Shown here: positions 36,899 to 45,259 of the stretch, in pieces
How positions within the stretch are numbered: position 1 is the stretch's first letter
Layout: every line of letters begins with the position of its first letter
Source of the DNA: Desulfurobacterium pacificum
Lineage (GTDB): Bacteria > Aquificota > Aquificia > Desulfurobacteriales > Desulfurobacteriaceae
Direction: 5' to 3'
DNA: 64,000 bases
Assembly: GCF_900182835.1 (NCBI RefSeq)
Contig: NZ_FXUB01000001.1
Coordinates: forward strand, 62,001-126,000
Position numbers and translations under genes: made by a program
The notes under the pieces: model-generated
Told to the model about the DNA's origin: nothing
Seen by the model: the letters and a program-made list of their open reading frames with translations, nothing else
The model's database searches: none

Positions 36899-37381
36899 GA
36901 ACTTCTCTTTTAATTTCTTCTCAACGAATTTAGTGACAAACTGCGAAACGTCGCCGCCGTAAAAAGCTATCTCTCTCACTGCTGAAGAGGAAAGGTAGGC
37001 GTATTCATCGGATGGCATCAAAAACACCGTTTCTATCTCTGGAAATAGCTTTCTGTTTAAAGATGCCATCGTAAACTCGTGGTCCATATCTGAAACTATT
37101 CGTATACCTCTCAAAATCGCCACGGCGCCTTCTTTCTTTGCAAACTCTACTAAGAGAGAGTTAAACGTTTTTACCTTTACTTTGCCGTTTAATCCAACCT
37201 CTTTCAAGCTTTCAACGAACATCTCTTTTCTTTCTTCGATAGTGAATAGGGGTTTTTTCTTGGGATTTTCTGCTATTCCCACAATCAATTCTGGAAACAG
37301 CTCTATCCCGCGTTTCACTATATCTAAATGCCCCAGCGTGACTGGGTCAAACGTTCCTGGATATATTGCCTTCTTTATCAT
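36887..37381 (-). CDS. coaD: Phosphopantetheine adenylyltransferase
   Basis: Penultimate step of coenzyme A synthesis. The 164-residue nucleotidyltransferase has YPGTFDPVTLGHLDIVKRG (the T/HxGH site), LRGIRIVSDMDHEF and the SSSAVREIA end. The start is ATG 37381, preceded by AGAGG; a TTG four codons earlier lies in that ribosome site. Its 3' end overlaps the convergent kinase gene. Confidence 0.95.
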   Translation of the reverse strand: MIKKAIYPGTFDPVTLGHLDIVKRGIELFPELIVGIAENPKKKPLFTIEERKEMFVESLKEVGLNGKVKVKTFNSLLVEFAKKEGAVAILRGIRIVSDMDHEFTMASLNRKLFPEIETVFLMPSDEYAYLSSSAVREIAFYGGDVSQFVTKFVEKKLKEKFLNR

Positions 37382-37478
37382 TTTTCCTCTCAATTTAGGT
37401 GAGTTTTTGTTATTATAAACAATAGGGTTTTGAACGTATGGGCTTATTTGTTTGGTAGAATAGTAGTAGATTGTAAAC

Positions 37479-37507
37479 TTGACTTCATAGGATTTTTTTA
37501 ATATAAC
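37479..37507 (+). promoter_or_regulatory. Sigma-70-type promoter of the [NiFeSe] hydrogenase operon
   Basis: TTGACT (37479-37484) and TATAAC (37502-37507) are separated by exactly 17 bases, close to consensus. The predicted start is about 24 bases before hydB, leaving a short leader with GGAGG at 37524-37528. This is the best promoter match I see in the window. Confidence 0.75.
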
Positions 37508-37537
37508 TAACTAAACATCATAGGGAGGACGAGAAAG

Positions 37538-38608
37538 TTGGAGTTCCACATTGACAAAGCAAAAGTGCTTCCAAAAGAGAATCTACGTAGCTTTTTGGAA
37601 GGGTTGAAAGAATTAGGGAAACTCATTGCCCCTCTTAAAAAGCAGGAGAAGTTTTACTTTGACGTTGTGGATGACGTTTCAAAGGTAGAACTCTCTTACA
37701 CGAGAACGATTCTACCGCCTAAGAAGTTTCTGGTCCCTTACAGAAGAGAAAGATACACTTATGACACTGTAAACCTTAATTTTATTGCTTCGTTCAAAGC
37801 TGAACCGCAGATAATTTTTGGTATCCACTCGTGTGACCTGCACGGCATTTCCATTTTAGATTCTGTTTACCTGAAGGAAAATCCCGACCCCCGCTACCTT
37901 GAGATTCGCAAAAAAACTGTCCTCATCGGTATTTCCTGTAAGCCTGACGAGTATTGTTTCTGCATGTCAACAGGAACTGCGTTTCCAGATGGTGCTAACT
38001 GGGATTTGTTCATGACAGACATTGGCGATGATTACTTCGTCAGCATAGGAAGTCCAAAAGGTGATGAAGTTATACTTAAGATGAAAGAACTTTTCAGAGA
38101 GATTACAAAAGAAGATTTAGACCTTTATAAGAAAAGCACTTCTTTTAAGAAGAGTCTGTTTGACTTTAAGACCCTTCCAGATTTAGGCAGAATTTCTCAG
38201 GTTATTGAACTTGAATACGATTCGCCTGTCTGGGAAGAGGAAGCAGAAAGGTGTCTTGGGTGTGGAACCTGCACGAACGTCTGCCCTACGTGCTTCTGCT
38301 ATACGGAAGTTGATATTCCATCTCTTGACGGCAAAACGGTTAGCAGAATTGAGTTTACAACTTCCTGCCAGTATCCTTACTACTCTTTAGTTGCCGGTGG
38401 GCATTACTTCAAACCTTCAAGAGCAAGCAGGTTCAAGCACCGCTACTACCACAAATTTGTAGGTTATCCTTACCAGATTGAAAAGCTTGGATGTGTTGGC
38501 TGCGGACGCTGCAGCGCTGAATGTCCGGCAAAAATCAGTATGGTTGAAACAATAAAGAAGTTGAGAGGGACTGCCGATGAAGAAGAGCTTAGAAAAGTTG
38601 CTGAATAA
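37538..38608 (+). CDS. hydB: Group 3b hydrogenase beta subunit (iron-sulfur)
   Basis: Electron-transfer subunit of a cytosolic, NAD(P)-linked hydrogenase (sulfhydrogenase type, as in Pyrococcus). The 356-residue protein has an N-terminal domain typical of the family and two [4Fe-4S] clusters near the end. These are RCLGCGTCTNVCPTC at about residues 238-252 and CVGCGRCSAECP at about 318-329. It links the FAD subunit to the small subunit. The gene order beta-gamma-delta-alpha matches hydBGDA of Thermococcales. TTG 37538 has GGAGG nine bases upstream. It overlaps the gamma gene by 32 bases. Confidence 0.92.
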   Translation: MEFHIDKAKVLPKENLRSFLEGLKELGKLIAPLKKQEKFYFDVVDDVSKVELSYTRTILPPKKFLVPYRRERYTYDTVNLNFIASFKAEPQIIFGIHSCDLHGISILDSVYLKENPDPRYLEIRKKTVLIGISCKPDEYCFCMSTGTAFPDGANWDLFMTDIGDDYFVSIGSPKGDEVILKMKELFREITKEDLDLYKKSTSFKKSLFDFKTLPDLGRISQVIELEYDSPVWEEEAERCLGCGTCTNVCPTCFCYTEVDIPSLDGKTVSRIEFTTSCQYPYYSLVAGGHYFKPSRASRFKHRYYHKFVGYPYQIEKLGCVGCGRCSAECPAKISMVETIKKLRGTADEEELRKVAE

Positions 38609-39455
38609 GCCCCTACCGGGCGACCCCCTTTTACCTCACAAGGCGCTGATTACCGATATTGAAGAATTAGCGCCAGACCACAAAAGATTTTCCTTCTCTT
38701 TCCTTGATGAGAAACTGAACGAAACGTGGGAACACATACCGGGTCAGTTCGTAATGATTACCGTTCCGAAAGCCGGTGAAATTCCTATTTCTATCTGTTC
38801 TTCACCTACAAGGAAGGGAACGATAGAGTTAACCGTTCGTAAAGTTGGTAGGAAAACTGAAGTTCTGCATCAGATGAAGCCCGGTGACGTCGTAGCAATA
38901 AGAGGACCTTACGGTAACGGATTTCCTGTTGAAATTATGGAAGGACACAACGTTCTGATTATCGCCGGTGGTCTCGGTATAGCGCCTCTCCGCTCTCTAA
39001 TCTGGTACGTTTTAGACAAACGCCATCTCTACAAAGAGGTTTACATCCTCTATGGAACGAGAAACTATGAGAGCGTTCTCTACAAGGAAGAGATGAGACG
39101 TTTAAAAGAAAGACCTGACGTTAAGTGTCTTTACATCCTTGACAGGATTGAGAACGATGAAGACAGAGCCTGGACGGATAGGGAAGGGCTTTTAACGGAG
39201 CTGATTCCGGAAGTGGACTTAGACCCTGCAGATACTTACGTTGCAGTTTGTGGACCGCCGGTTGCCTACAAGTTTATAGGTAGAGAGCTGTTAAAGAACG
39301 GTTATCCTGAGAGTCAGGTGTTCGTTTCTCTTGAAAGAAAAATGGAGTGCGGTATCGGTAAATGCGGTCACTGTCAGATTGGATACAAATTTGCTTGTAT
39401 TGATGGACCAATATTCCCACTTTGGGATACAAAGAACCTACCGGAGATGCTGTGA
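38577..39455 (+). CDS. hydG: Group 3b hydrogenase gamma subunit (FAD, [2Fe-2S])
   Basis: Diaphorase subunit of 292 residues that exchanges electrons with NAD(P)H. The N-terminal ferredoxin-reductase fold has GQFVMITVPKAGEIPISI for flavin binding. The nucleotide domain has LIIAGGLGIAPLRSLI and AVCGPPVAYKF. A C-terminal Cys cluster (CGIGKCGHCQIG, then FACIDGP) holds a [2Fe-2S] centre as in dihydroorotate dehydrogenase subunit K. Together with hydB it would pass electrons between NAD(P)H and the catalytic pair. Its stop TGA shares one base with the ATG of the delta gene. Confidence 0.92.
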   Translation: MKKSLEKLLNKPLPGDPLLPHKALITDIEELAPDHKRFSFSFLDEKLNETWEHIPGQFVMITVPKAGEIPISICSSPTRKGTIELTVRKVGRKTEVLHQMKPGDVVAIRGPYGNGFPVEIMEGHNVLIIAGGLGIAPLRSLIWYVLDKRHLYKEVYILYGTRNYESVLYKEEMRRLKERPDVKCLYILDRIENDEDRAWTDREGLLTELIPEVDLDPADTYVAVCGPPVAYKFIGRELLKNGYPESQVFVSLERKMECGIGKCGHCQIGYKFACIDGPIFPLWDTKNLPEML

Positions 39456-40234
39456 TGGTGAAGATAGGAATAATGGGATTAACAGGGTGTTCTGGGTGTC
39501 AGTGTGAAATTCTTAACTGTCAGGACGCTTTAATGAAACTTCTTGGAATGGTGGAGATTTCTTACTTTCCTCTGGCGCAGGATAACAACACGTTTGAAGA
39601 ATTTGACGTTATGTTTGTTGAGGGTTCGGTAACTACGGAAGAAGATGAAGCGAAAGTTTTGAAGGCGAGAGAAAAGTCAAAAATTTTAGTGGCAATCGGT
39701 TCCTGCGCCTGTTACGGGGGAGTTCAGGCACAGAAGAACGATGAGGCATCTTTGGAAGAGATGCTAAAAACCGTTTACGGAAGAACTGAGCTGTTTTTAA
39801 AGGTTACGAAGCCCCGTGCCGTTTCAGAGGTAGTGGACGTTGACTACGAGCTACCGGGATGTCCTCTTGATAAGAGGCAGTTCGTTTACGCTGTTTCCTT
39901 CCTGCTTAACGGCGTTAAACCTTTCTTCCCGAAGATTCCTGTATGTCACGAGTGTAAACTTTCTGAAACTGAGTGTTTAACTCTTAAAGGTATTCCCTGT
40001 CAGGGACCTGTTACCTATGCCGGTTGTGGGGCGCCCTGCACCTCTCAGGGAGTTGGATGTCAGGGATGCCGCGGTAACTGTGACTTCCCCAACTTTGATG
40101 AGATGCTGAAGATTCTCAATCAGAATGGTCTTTCTGAGAAGGATGCTGTTGCTTTCCTGAAGGTGTTTAGAGGATATCAGGGGAAAGAGATTAAAGTAAA
40201 TGGTGAGGAGCGCAGAAATGAGAAAGGAGCTTAA
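39455..40234 (+). CDS. hydD: Group 3b hydrogenase delta (small) subunit
   Basis: Small catalytic-core subunit of 259 residues that carries electrons to and from the nickel site. The proximal cluster ligands are in LTGCSGCQCEIL (residues 9-20), with further ligands in GSCACYGG and ELPGCP. The C-terminal third is Cys-rich (CHECKLSETEC, CGAPCTSQGVGCQGCRGNC) and should bind two more [4Fe-4S] clusters, as usual in group 3. I start at ATG 39455, in a TGATG overlap with hydG. Its 3' end overlaps the alpha gene by 17 bases. Confidence 0.93.
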   Translation: MVKIGIMGLTGCSGCQCEILNCQDALMKLLGMVEISYFPLAQDNNTFEEFDVMFVEGSVTTEEDEAKVLKAREKSKILVAIGSCACYGGVQAQKNDEASLEEMLKTVYGRTELFLKVTKPRAVSEVVDVDYELPGCPLDKRQFVYAVSFLLNGVKPFFPKIPVCHECKLSETECLTLKGIPCQGPVTYAGCGAPCTSQGVGCQGCRGNCDFPNFDEMLKILNQNGLSEKDAVAFLKVFRGYQGKEIKVNGEERRNEKGA

Positions 40235-41519
40235 CGTAGACCACTTGACTCGTGTTGAAGGGCACGGTGCTGTTAATATAGTTTTTGAGAACGAGAGGCT
40301 GAAGGAAATCAGGCTTCGTTTTACTGAAGGTCCAAGGTTCTTTGAGTTTATTACAAGAGATAGACTCTGGACAGAAATTCCGAAGATTGTTTCAAGAATC
40401 TGTGGAATCTGTTACGTTTCTCACAGACTTGCTTCGTGTGCTGCAGTTGAGGATGCATTAGGAGTGGAAATTACGCCGGAAATAAAGGCTTTGAGGAAGC
40501 TATTGGCAGTTGGGGAGTATCTGGAGAGTCACGCGCTTCACCTTTACTTCTTGGCGCTTCCTGACTATATGGGGTATCCATCTGCCATTGCGATGGCGAA
40601 GGATTATCCTAATGTGGTGAAGAGGGGATTTTTCATCAAGGATATTGGCAATAAGATAATGAAGCTTATCGGTGGAAAGACAATTCACGGTGAGAACATT
40701 TTACCCGGTGGTTTTGAGTCTGTTCCTTCGGTTGATGATTTGAAGAGAGTGAAGGAGGATTTATACAGGGTTATTCCCGAAATCAGGGCTACCATATCTC
40801 TGTTTGAATCTTTAGAGTATCCGGAGTTTAACAACCCTCATGAGATAGAGATGTGTATAGAGGCGGAGGATTTTCTCTCTCTCGCTGATAAGGTTCACAT
40901 CTCTGATGGAACAGTCTTTACAAAGCATGAGTATGAACTTTTTGTGGAAGAAACGGTTTCGGATTACTCTACGGCTAAAAAGTCAAAGGTTAAGGGTAAG
41001 CCATTTCTCATAGGTCCTCTTGCAAGGGTTAACCATTACATAGAGAGATTTTCCATTAAATCTGACGTGGAAAATCTGAAAATTAAGTTTCCGTCTGCTA
41101 ATACGCTCCACGCTAACGTGGCTCGTGCGCTGGAAATGCTTGAAGCTGCTTTCATAGGCTTAAAAGCTGTTGATGAACTTATCTCTTCTTCACCTTTTAA
41201 TGGAAGAGTTAAAGTTACACCTAAGAAGGGAACCGGTTGTGGAGTTAAGGAAGCACCAAGGGGAACGCTCTTCCACAAGTATACTTTTGACGATACAGGT
41301 AGATGTGTTGCCGCCAACATTATTACTCCTACTGCTCAGCTTCAATCTGTTATAGAGAAAGACTTGAGAGACTTAGTAGAGAGAAGTTATGACGTTGAGG
41401 ATGAGAAGTTAAAGAAACGAGCAGAGATGTTGGTTCGTGCTTACGACCCATGAATTGCCTGTGCTGTCCACCAGTTTGGTGGAAATGAAGAAAATTTCCT
41501 GAACATAGTTAGACTCTAA
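40218..41519 (+). CDS. hydA: [NiFeSe] hydrogenase alpha (large) subunit, TGA codon 412 read as Sec
   Basis: Catalytic subunit that splits or forms H2. The N-terminal nickel motif is SRICGICYVSH (Cys62, Cys65). The second nickel motif should be DPCxxCxxH near the C-terminus. The frame reaches RAYDP, meets TGA (41451-41453), then continues as I-A-C-A-V-H-Q-F-G-G, ending at TAA 41517-41519. Reading TGA as Sec gives DP-U412-IAC415-AVH418 plus a 15-residue tail, the normal site for maturation cleavage after His. Stopping at TGA would delete both C-terminal nickel ligands. A hairpin follows at SECIS distance. Start ATG 40218 has GAGGAG seven bases upstream. Total 433 residues. Sec at this ligand is known in NiFeSe enzymes of Desulfovibrio and methanogens. 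Confidence 0.93.
40624..40632 (+). repeat. GGGGATTTT element in hydA
   Basis: Sense orientation, within KRGFF codons. It is the only copy in the soluble hydrogenase operon. Confidence 0.6.
41467..41483 (+). promoter_or_regulatory. Bacterial SECIS-like hairpin in the hydrogenase alpha gene
   Basis: CCACC (41468-41472) pairs perfectly with GGTGG (41478-41482), extended by a T-A pair. The AGTTT loop has a G in its first two positions and starts 19 bases after the TGA. The position relative to TGA nearly matches the hairpin in the peroxiredoxin gene. Confidence 0.8.
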
Positions 41520-41538
41520 CTATAAGAAATTCTTATAT

Positions 41539-41575
41539 AAAAAGCCCGGGATTTTTATCCGCCCGGGCTTTTTTA
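41539..41575 (+). terminator. Strong rho-independent terminator after the [NiFeSe] operon
   Basis: AAAAAGCCCGGG (41539-41550) pairs with CCCGGGCTTTTT (41562-41573) around an 11-base loop and is followed by a T-rich run. It separates the soluble hydrogenase operon from the membrane hydrogenase operon, and confirms that transcription passes the TGA and the added 22 codons. Confidence 0.92.
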
Positions 41576-41641
41576 TTTTGTTAAATTTTTGTAAAATCCC
41601 ACTTTGTATTTGTAGTTTTGTAGATACTTGTAAACTTATTT

Positions 41642-41671
41642 TTGAATTTTTGTTGAATACTTTGATAAAAT
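41642..41671 (+). promoter_or_regulatory. Possible promoter of the Ech-type operon
   Basis: TTGAAT (41642-41647) and TAAAAT (41666-41671) are 18 bases apart. A second pair, TTGAAT 41653 and TATATT 41678, is 19 apart. Either would place the start 20-30 bases before ATG 41702, which follows GGAGGTAGGG. Confidence 0.45.
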
Positions 41672-41701
41672 TAAGTTTATATTCTGCCTGGAGGTAGGGA
41701 A

Positions 41702-43570
41702 ATGGGCTTACTTGAATCTGTTTTAGGGCTTATCGTTCTTCCCTGGATACTGGCACTGTTAGTTTTTCTTTCACCTTCTCATCGCTTGAGACAGGTTTTA
41801 ACTTTTCTTTCTTTGCCAGCTTTGACTTACATGGCTTTTGTAGTTTGGAACTCAAACGTATTACCTGTTTTTATTGAAACTCCTCACTGGCTTGAATATG
41901 CAGTAACTGTTTTTGACTACTTACTGTTGGCTTACTTCTTGTATCAGGGAATTAAATTCAGAAGTTTGTTGGTTTCTGCATTAGCTGTAGCTCAGATTTT
42001 TCTACTGACATGGGCTTTAAGTATCCTTCCACCTACCTCCACCCCTCCAATTTACGTTGACCGTTTAACGGCTTTTATGTACCTGATAGTTGCTACTGTT
42101 GGTTCAATTATCTGTATTTACGCTACCAAGTACATGGAACAGGAAGATGTGAATAGAGAAAATCGTTTTGTTGCTATACTTCTATGGTTTTTAGGTGTTA
42201 TGAGTTTTGCTGTTTCTGTTAATAATATTGAATGGTTTTTCGCTCTATTTGAAACGACAACGCTCGCTTCTTATATCCTTATCAGGTTCCGCTGGGATGA
42301 GGTTTCTATAAAAAATGCTATTCAAGCTCTCTGGATGAACCAGGTGGGTGGTATAGCTATTCTTTTAGGAATTCTTTTTGCCGTTAAAGAATACGGAGTA
42401 TATACGTTTACTGACATAATCAAACTTCATCCTACCGCTGTTTCTATGATTCCTTTAGGCTTTCTGGCTATTTCTGCTCTTGTTAAAGGTGCTCAGATGC
42501 CTTTCCATAGATGGTTGTTAGGTGCTATGGTAGCGCCTACGCCTGTTAGTGCCATACTTCATTCGGCTACAATGGTAAAAATAGCTCCCTACCTTATTTT
42601 AAGACTTTCTCCGGTAATTAAAGGAACTCTGCTTGCAAAGCTTCTTATAGTTACTACCGGTTTCGTTTTCGTTGCTGCAGGTTTGCTGGCTCTTACCCAG
42701 AACAACTTTAAGAGAATTCTCGCCTACTCCACTATTTCACTTTTAGGACTTATGATGCTAACTGCAAGTATGGGAAGTTCTATAGCTGTTTTAGCTTCTC
42801 TACTCTTAATACTTTTCCACGCTGTAGTTAAGGCTCTCCTCTTCCTTGAAGCTGGAATTATGGAAAAGCTCTTTAAAGCTAAGTACATAGAAGAGATGAG
42901 GAGACTGGTAGAGAAAGCTCCGATAACTGTTGTTTACATTTCCATCGGATTTATGAGTATGACCTTGGTTCCTTACGGTATATTTGTAGCTAAATGGTTA
43001 ACTTTGGAAGAAGCTTCAAACTTCCTTTCACACGGTGCATTTATTGCTTCAATAATCTTCATTACGATTGGTGGCGTCATACTAACGCTTCTTTACTTTA
43101 AGGTTATTGGCGTTTTAACGAGAAAACGTGGAGAGTTCTTAAGATTTCAGCTTGAAAAGTTACCTTTCCTCTATATGTTTACTACGTCGCTCTACGTTAT
43201 CTTTACAGTAGTTGCTTCTATTTTCGTTGCCAAGCTTTCTGCAAACTTTATTAACTACGCTGTAAGAGATATTACCGGTACTTTGGCAAAAATCCACGCC
43301 TCCGGTCTCACCCTTTACACTCCACTTTCCGAAATTTACGGCTGGCAGATAGTAGGTGCGTTTATTCTTCTATTGCTTGTTCCAATAATCGCTTACTTCG
43401 TTCACTTTAAGGGGACAGATAGAGTTTACGAGTATACCTGCGGTGAAAATATTGAACTGACGCTTGGAACTTACAGCTTCTTCTGTATTTCCAACCTTGA
43501 ACCTTTCATTGAAACTGCTGCTGTAGCCCTCTTTATTATGACTCTGGTATTGGGCGGAGGTCTGGTATGA
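41702..43570 (+). CDS. echA: Ech-type hydrogenase antiporter-like membrane subunit (NuoL/MrpD family)
   Basis: A 622-residue polytopic protein of the Complex I/Mrp antiporter family, expected to move H+ or Na+ when the hydrogenase turns over. The core shows the conserved FALFETTTLASYILI, then KGAQMPFHRWLLGAMVAPTPVSAILHSATMVKIAPYL with the functional Lys and His residues. About 15 hydrophobic segments are visible, plus a long final helix region. First gene of a six-gene operon. It overlaps the next gene by four bases. Confidence 0.93.
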   Translation: MGLLESVLGLIVLPWILALLVFLSPSHRLRQVLTFLSLPALTYMAFVVWNSNVLPVFIETPHWLEYAVTVFDYLLLAYFLYQGIKFRSLLVSALAVAQIFLLTWALSILPPTSTPPIYVDRLTAFMYLIVATVGSIICIYATKYMEQEDVNRENRFVAILLWFLGVMSFAVSVNNIEWFFALFETTTLASYILIRFRWDEVSIKNAIQALWMNQVGGIAILLGILFAVKEYGVYTFTDIIKLHPTAVSMIPLGFLAISALVKGAQMPFHRWLLGAMVAPTPVSAILHSATMVKIAPYLILRLSPVIKGTLLAKLLIVTTGFVFVAAGLLALTQNNFKRILAYSTISLLGLMMLTASMGSSIAVLASLLLILFHAVVKALLFLEAGIMEKLFKAKYIEEMRRLVEKAPITVVYISIGFMSMTLVPYGIFVAKWLTLEEASNFLSHGAFIASIIFITIGGVILTLLYFKVIGVLTRKRGEFLRFQLEKLPFLYMFTTSLYVIFTVVASIFVAKLSANFINYAVRDITGTLAKIHASGLTLYTPLSEIYGWQIVGAFILLLLVPIIAYFVHFKGTDRVYEYTCGENIELTLGTYSFFCISNLEPFIETAAVALFIMTLVLGGGLV

Positions 43571-44406
43571 ATTGGGAAGCCTTTATCGCTACGTTACTTG
43601 CTCCAATTGCGGGAGGTTTAATCTACGGCTTTGAGAGAATCGTAAGGGCAAGAATGCAAAACAGATTGGGACCGCCGTTACTTCAGCCTTTCTACGATTT
43701 CTTAAAGCTTATGGATAAGCGTTCTATTATCATTCATTCCTTTCACGCCTTTATGGGAATTATGTACCTGTTTGGAACGTGGTTTTCTCTGTACGTTCTC
43801 CTTTCAGGCGGCGATTTACTTATAGCAATATTTTTCCACGTTCTTTCCCTTGCGTTTTTGGTTGTTGGAGGGTTCAGCGTTCGTTCACCCTATTCAGTTG
43901 TAGGTGCTATGAGAGAACTTATCCATATGTTAGCTTATGAGCCGGTTTTCGTCATGGCAGCTGCAGGTCTTTATCTTGTCACAGGAACGTTCCAGATTTC
44001 GGAGATTCTTCACTCAAACGTTACACCCATAGTTTACCTTCCTTTAGTTTTTGTAGCTTACCTTTTAGTTTTACCTACGATTCTGAAGAAATCTCCTTTT
44101 GACATAGCTGAAGCGCATCAAGAGGTAATTGGTGGACCAGAGATAGAGTATTCTGGAAAGTTTTACGAAGCTGTTTATACGGCAAAGTGGATAGAATACA
44201 TTTACGCTTTCTTCTTCGTATTTCTCTTTACCGGTAAAAATTACCTCTTAGGTTTAATTCTTGCGGTTTTCGCTTTCTTCTTCGTGAACCTTATAGATAA
44301 CGTTACTGCGAGAACGAACTTCCGTCAGATGGTAAGGTTTCACTGGTACGTTCTTATACCTTTGGTAGTTATTAATCTCATGCTACTTGCTCTATGGAGG
44401 GTTTAA
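43567..44406 (+). CDS. echB: Ech-type hydrogenase NuoH-like membrane subunit
   Basis: Membrane anchor of 279 residues, homologous to NuoH/HyfC. The loop RARMQNRLGPPLLQPFYDFLKL and the SPFDIAEAHQEVIGGPEIEYSGKFY segment are diagnostic of this family. They form the contact between the hydrophilic arm and the ion path. About eight hydrophobic helices. It overlaps echA by four bases and ends two bases before the small-subunit start. Confidence 0.93.
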   Translation: MNWEAFIATLLAPIAGGLIYGFERIVRARMQNRLGPPLLQPFYDFLKLMDKRSIIIHSFHAFMGIMYLFGTWFSLYVLLSGGDLLIAIFFHVLSLAFLVVGGFSVRSPYSVVGAMRELIHMLAYEPVFVMAAAGLYLVTGTFQISEILHSNVTPIVYLPLVFVAYLLVLPTILKKSPFDIAEAHQEVIGGPEIEYSGKFYEAVYTAKWIEYIYAFFFVFLFTGKNYLLGLILAVFAFFFVNLIDNVTARTNFRQMVRFHWYVLIPLVVINLMLLALWRV

Positions 44407-44407
44407 A

Positions 44408-44926
44408 ATGTTGAACGTATACAGGAAAAAATCCCCCTGGATACTTCACTACAACACAGGAAGCTGTAACGGTTGTGATGTTGAGATACTTGCCTGCCTT
44501 GCACCTAAGTACGACCTTGAACGTTTTGGGATTCTTAACAGAGGAAACCCGAAGCAGTCTGATATTCTTTTAGTTACTGGTCCTGTGACAAAGAGAGCAA
44601 GAGACAGACTTATAAGACTTTACATGGAGATGCCGGAGCCGAAAGTTGTTGTTGCAGTAGGTGCGTGTGCTTGTACCGGCGGAGTGTTTAGAGGTATGTA
44701 CAACGTAGGTAACGGTGTTGATAACTTTATACCTGTTGATGTTTACGTTCCAGGTTGTGCTGCGAGACCTGAAGCAATCATAGATGGAGTGGTTAAAGCG
44801 CTGGAAATCTTAGAGAAGAAAAAGAAGAATATGGAACTTCCGGTTATCTGTAAAGACCTTGAACCTGATACAAACAGAAGAAAGTTACTTGCCGAGTGCT
44901 GCAGGAGGTGCCATGAAAATAGATGA
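44408..44926 (+). CDS. echC: Ech-type hydrogenase small subunit (NuoB-like)
   Basis: Carries the proximal [4Fe-4S] cluster next to the nickel site. The 172-residue protein shows TGSCNGCDVEILACL, VGACACTGG and YVPGCAARPEAIIDGV, the usual four Cys ligands of group 4 hydrogenases and Complex I. The start is ATG 44408 with GGAGG eight bases upstream, not an upstream codon inside echB. A GGGGATTTT element on its antisense strand (44428-44436) encodes KKSPW. The end overlaps the next gene by 14 bases. Confidence 0.93.
   Translation: MLNVYRKKSPWILHYNTGSCNGCDVEILACLAPKYDLERFGILNRGNPKQSDILLVTGPVTKRARDRLIRLYMEMPEPKVVVAVGACACTGGVFRGMYNVGNGVDNFIPVDVYVPGCAARPEAIIDGVVKALEILEKKKKNMELPVICKDLEPDTNRRKLLAECCRRCHENR
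44428..44436 (-). repeat. GGGGATTTT element in echC
   Basis: Antisense to the gene, with five G, encoding KKSPW near the small-subunit N-terminus. Confidence 0.6.
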
Positions 44927-45257
44927 AGTTAAAGTTCCTCTGAGAGATGTAAGAAGGGCAATAAAGGATTTTTACGACCCAAACGAATGGCACTTTATAA
45001 CTGTTAATGGAACTGATTTGGGCGGTAAAGTAGAGTTAAAGTGGTTCTTTGCTAAGTACGGAGAAAAAGAGGTTTTTAAAGTTTTTACTGCAGAAGCCAA
45101 CTACGATGATGAAATTCCTACAATTACTTACATAATTCCATCAGCTTGGATATCTGAGTGGGAACTTGCAGACCTTTTAGGACTTAACGTGGAAGGCGCT
45201 AAAAAGGGTCTTTTCCTTGACCCTGATAGTCCACAAGCACCTTTAAGGAGAGGTTAG
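44913..45257 (+). CDS. echD: Ech-type hydrogenase NuoC-like subunit
   Basis: A 114-residue hydrophilic subunit equivalent to NuoC or EchD. It contains EWHFITVNGTDLGGKVELKWFFAKYGE and a TYIIPSAWISEWELADLLGLNVEGAKKGLFLDPD end, matching the NuoC 30-kDa fold including its conserved terminal GLFLDPD. ATG 44913 follows GGAGG. It probably stabilises the large-small subunit pair. Two bases separate it from the large-subunit gene. Confidence 0.88.
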   Translation: MKIDEVKVPLRDVRRAIKDFYDPNEWHFITVNGTDLGGKVELKWFFAKYGEKEVFKVFTAEANYDDEIPTITYIIPSAWISEWELADLLGLNVEGAKKGLFLDPDSPQAPLRRG

Positions 45258-45259
45258 AG

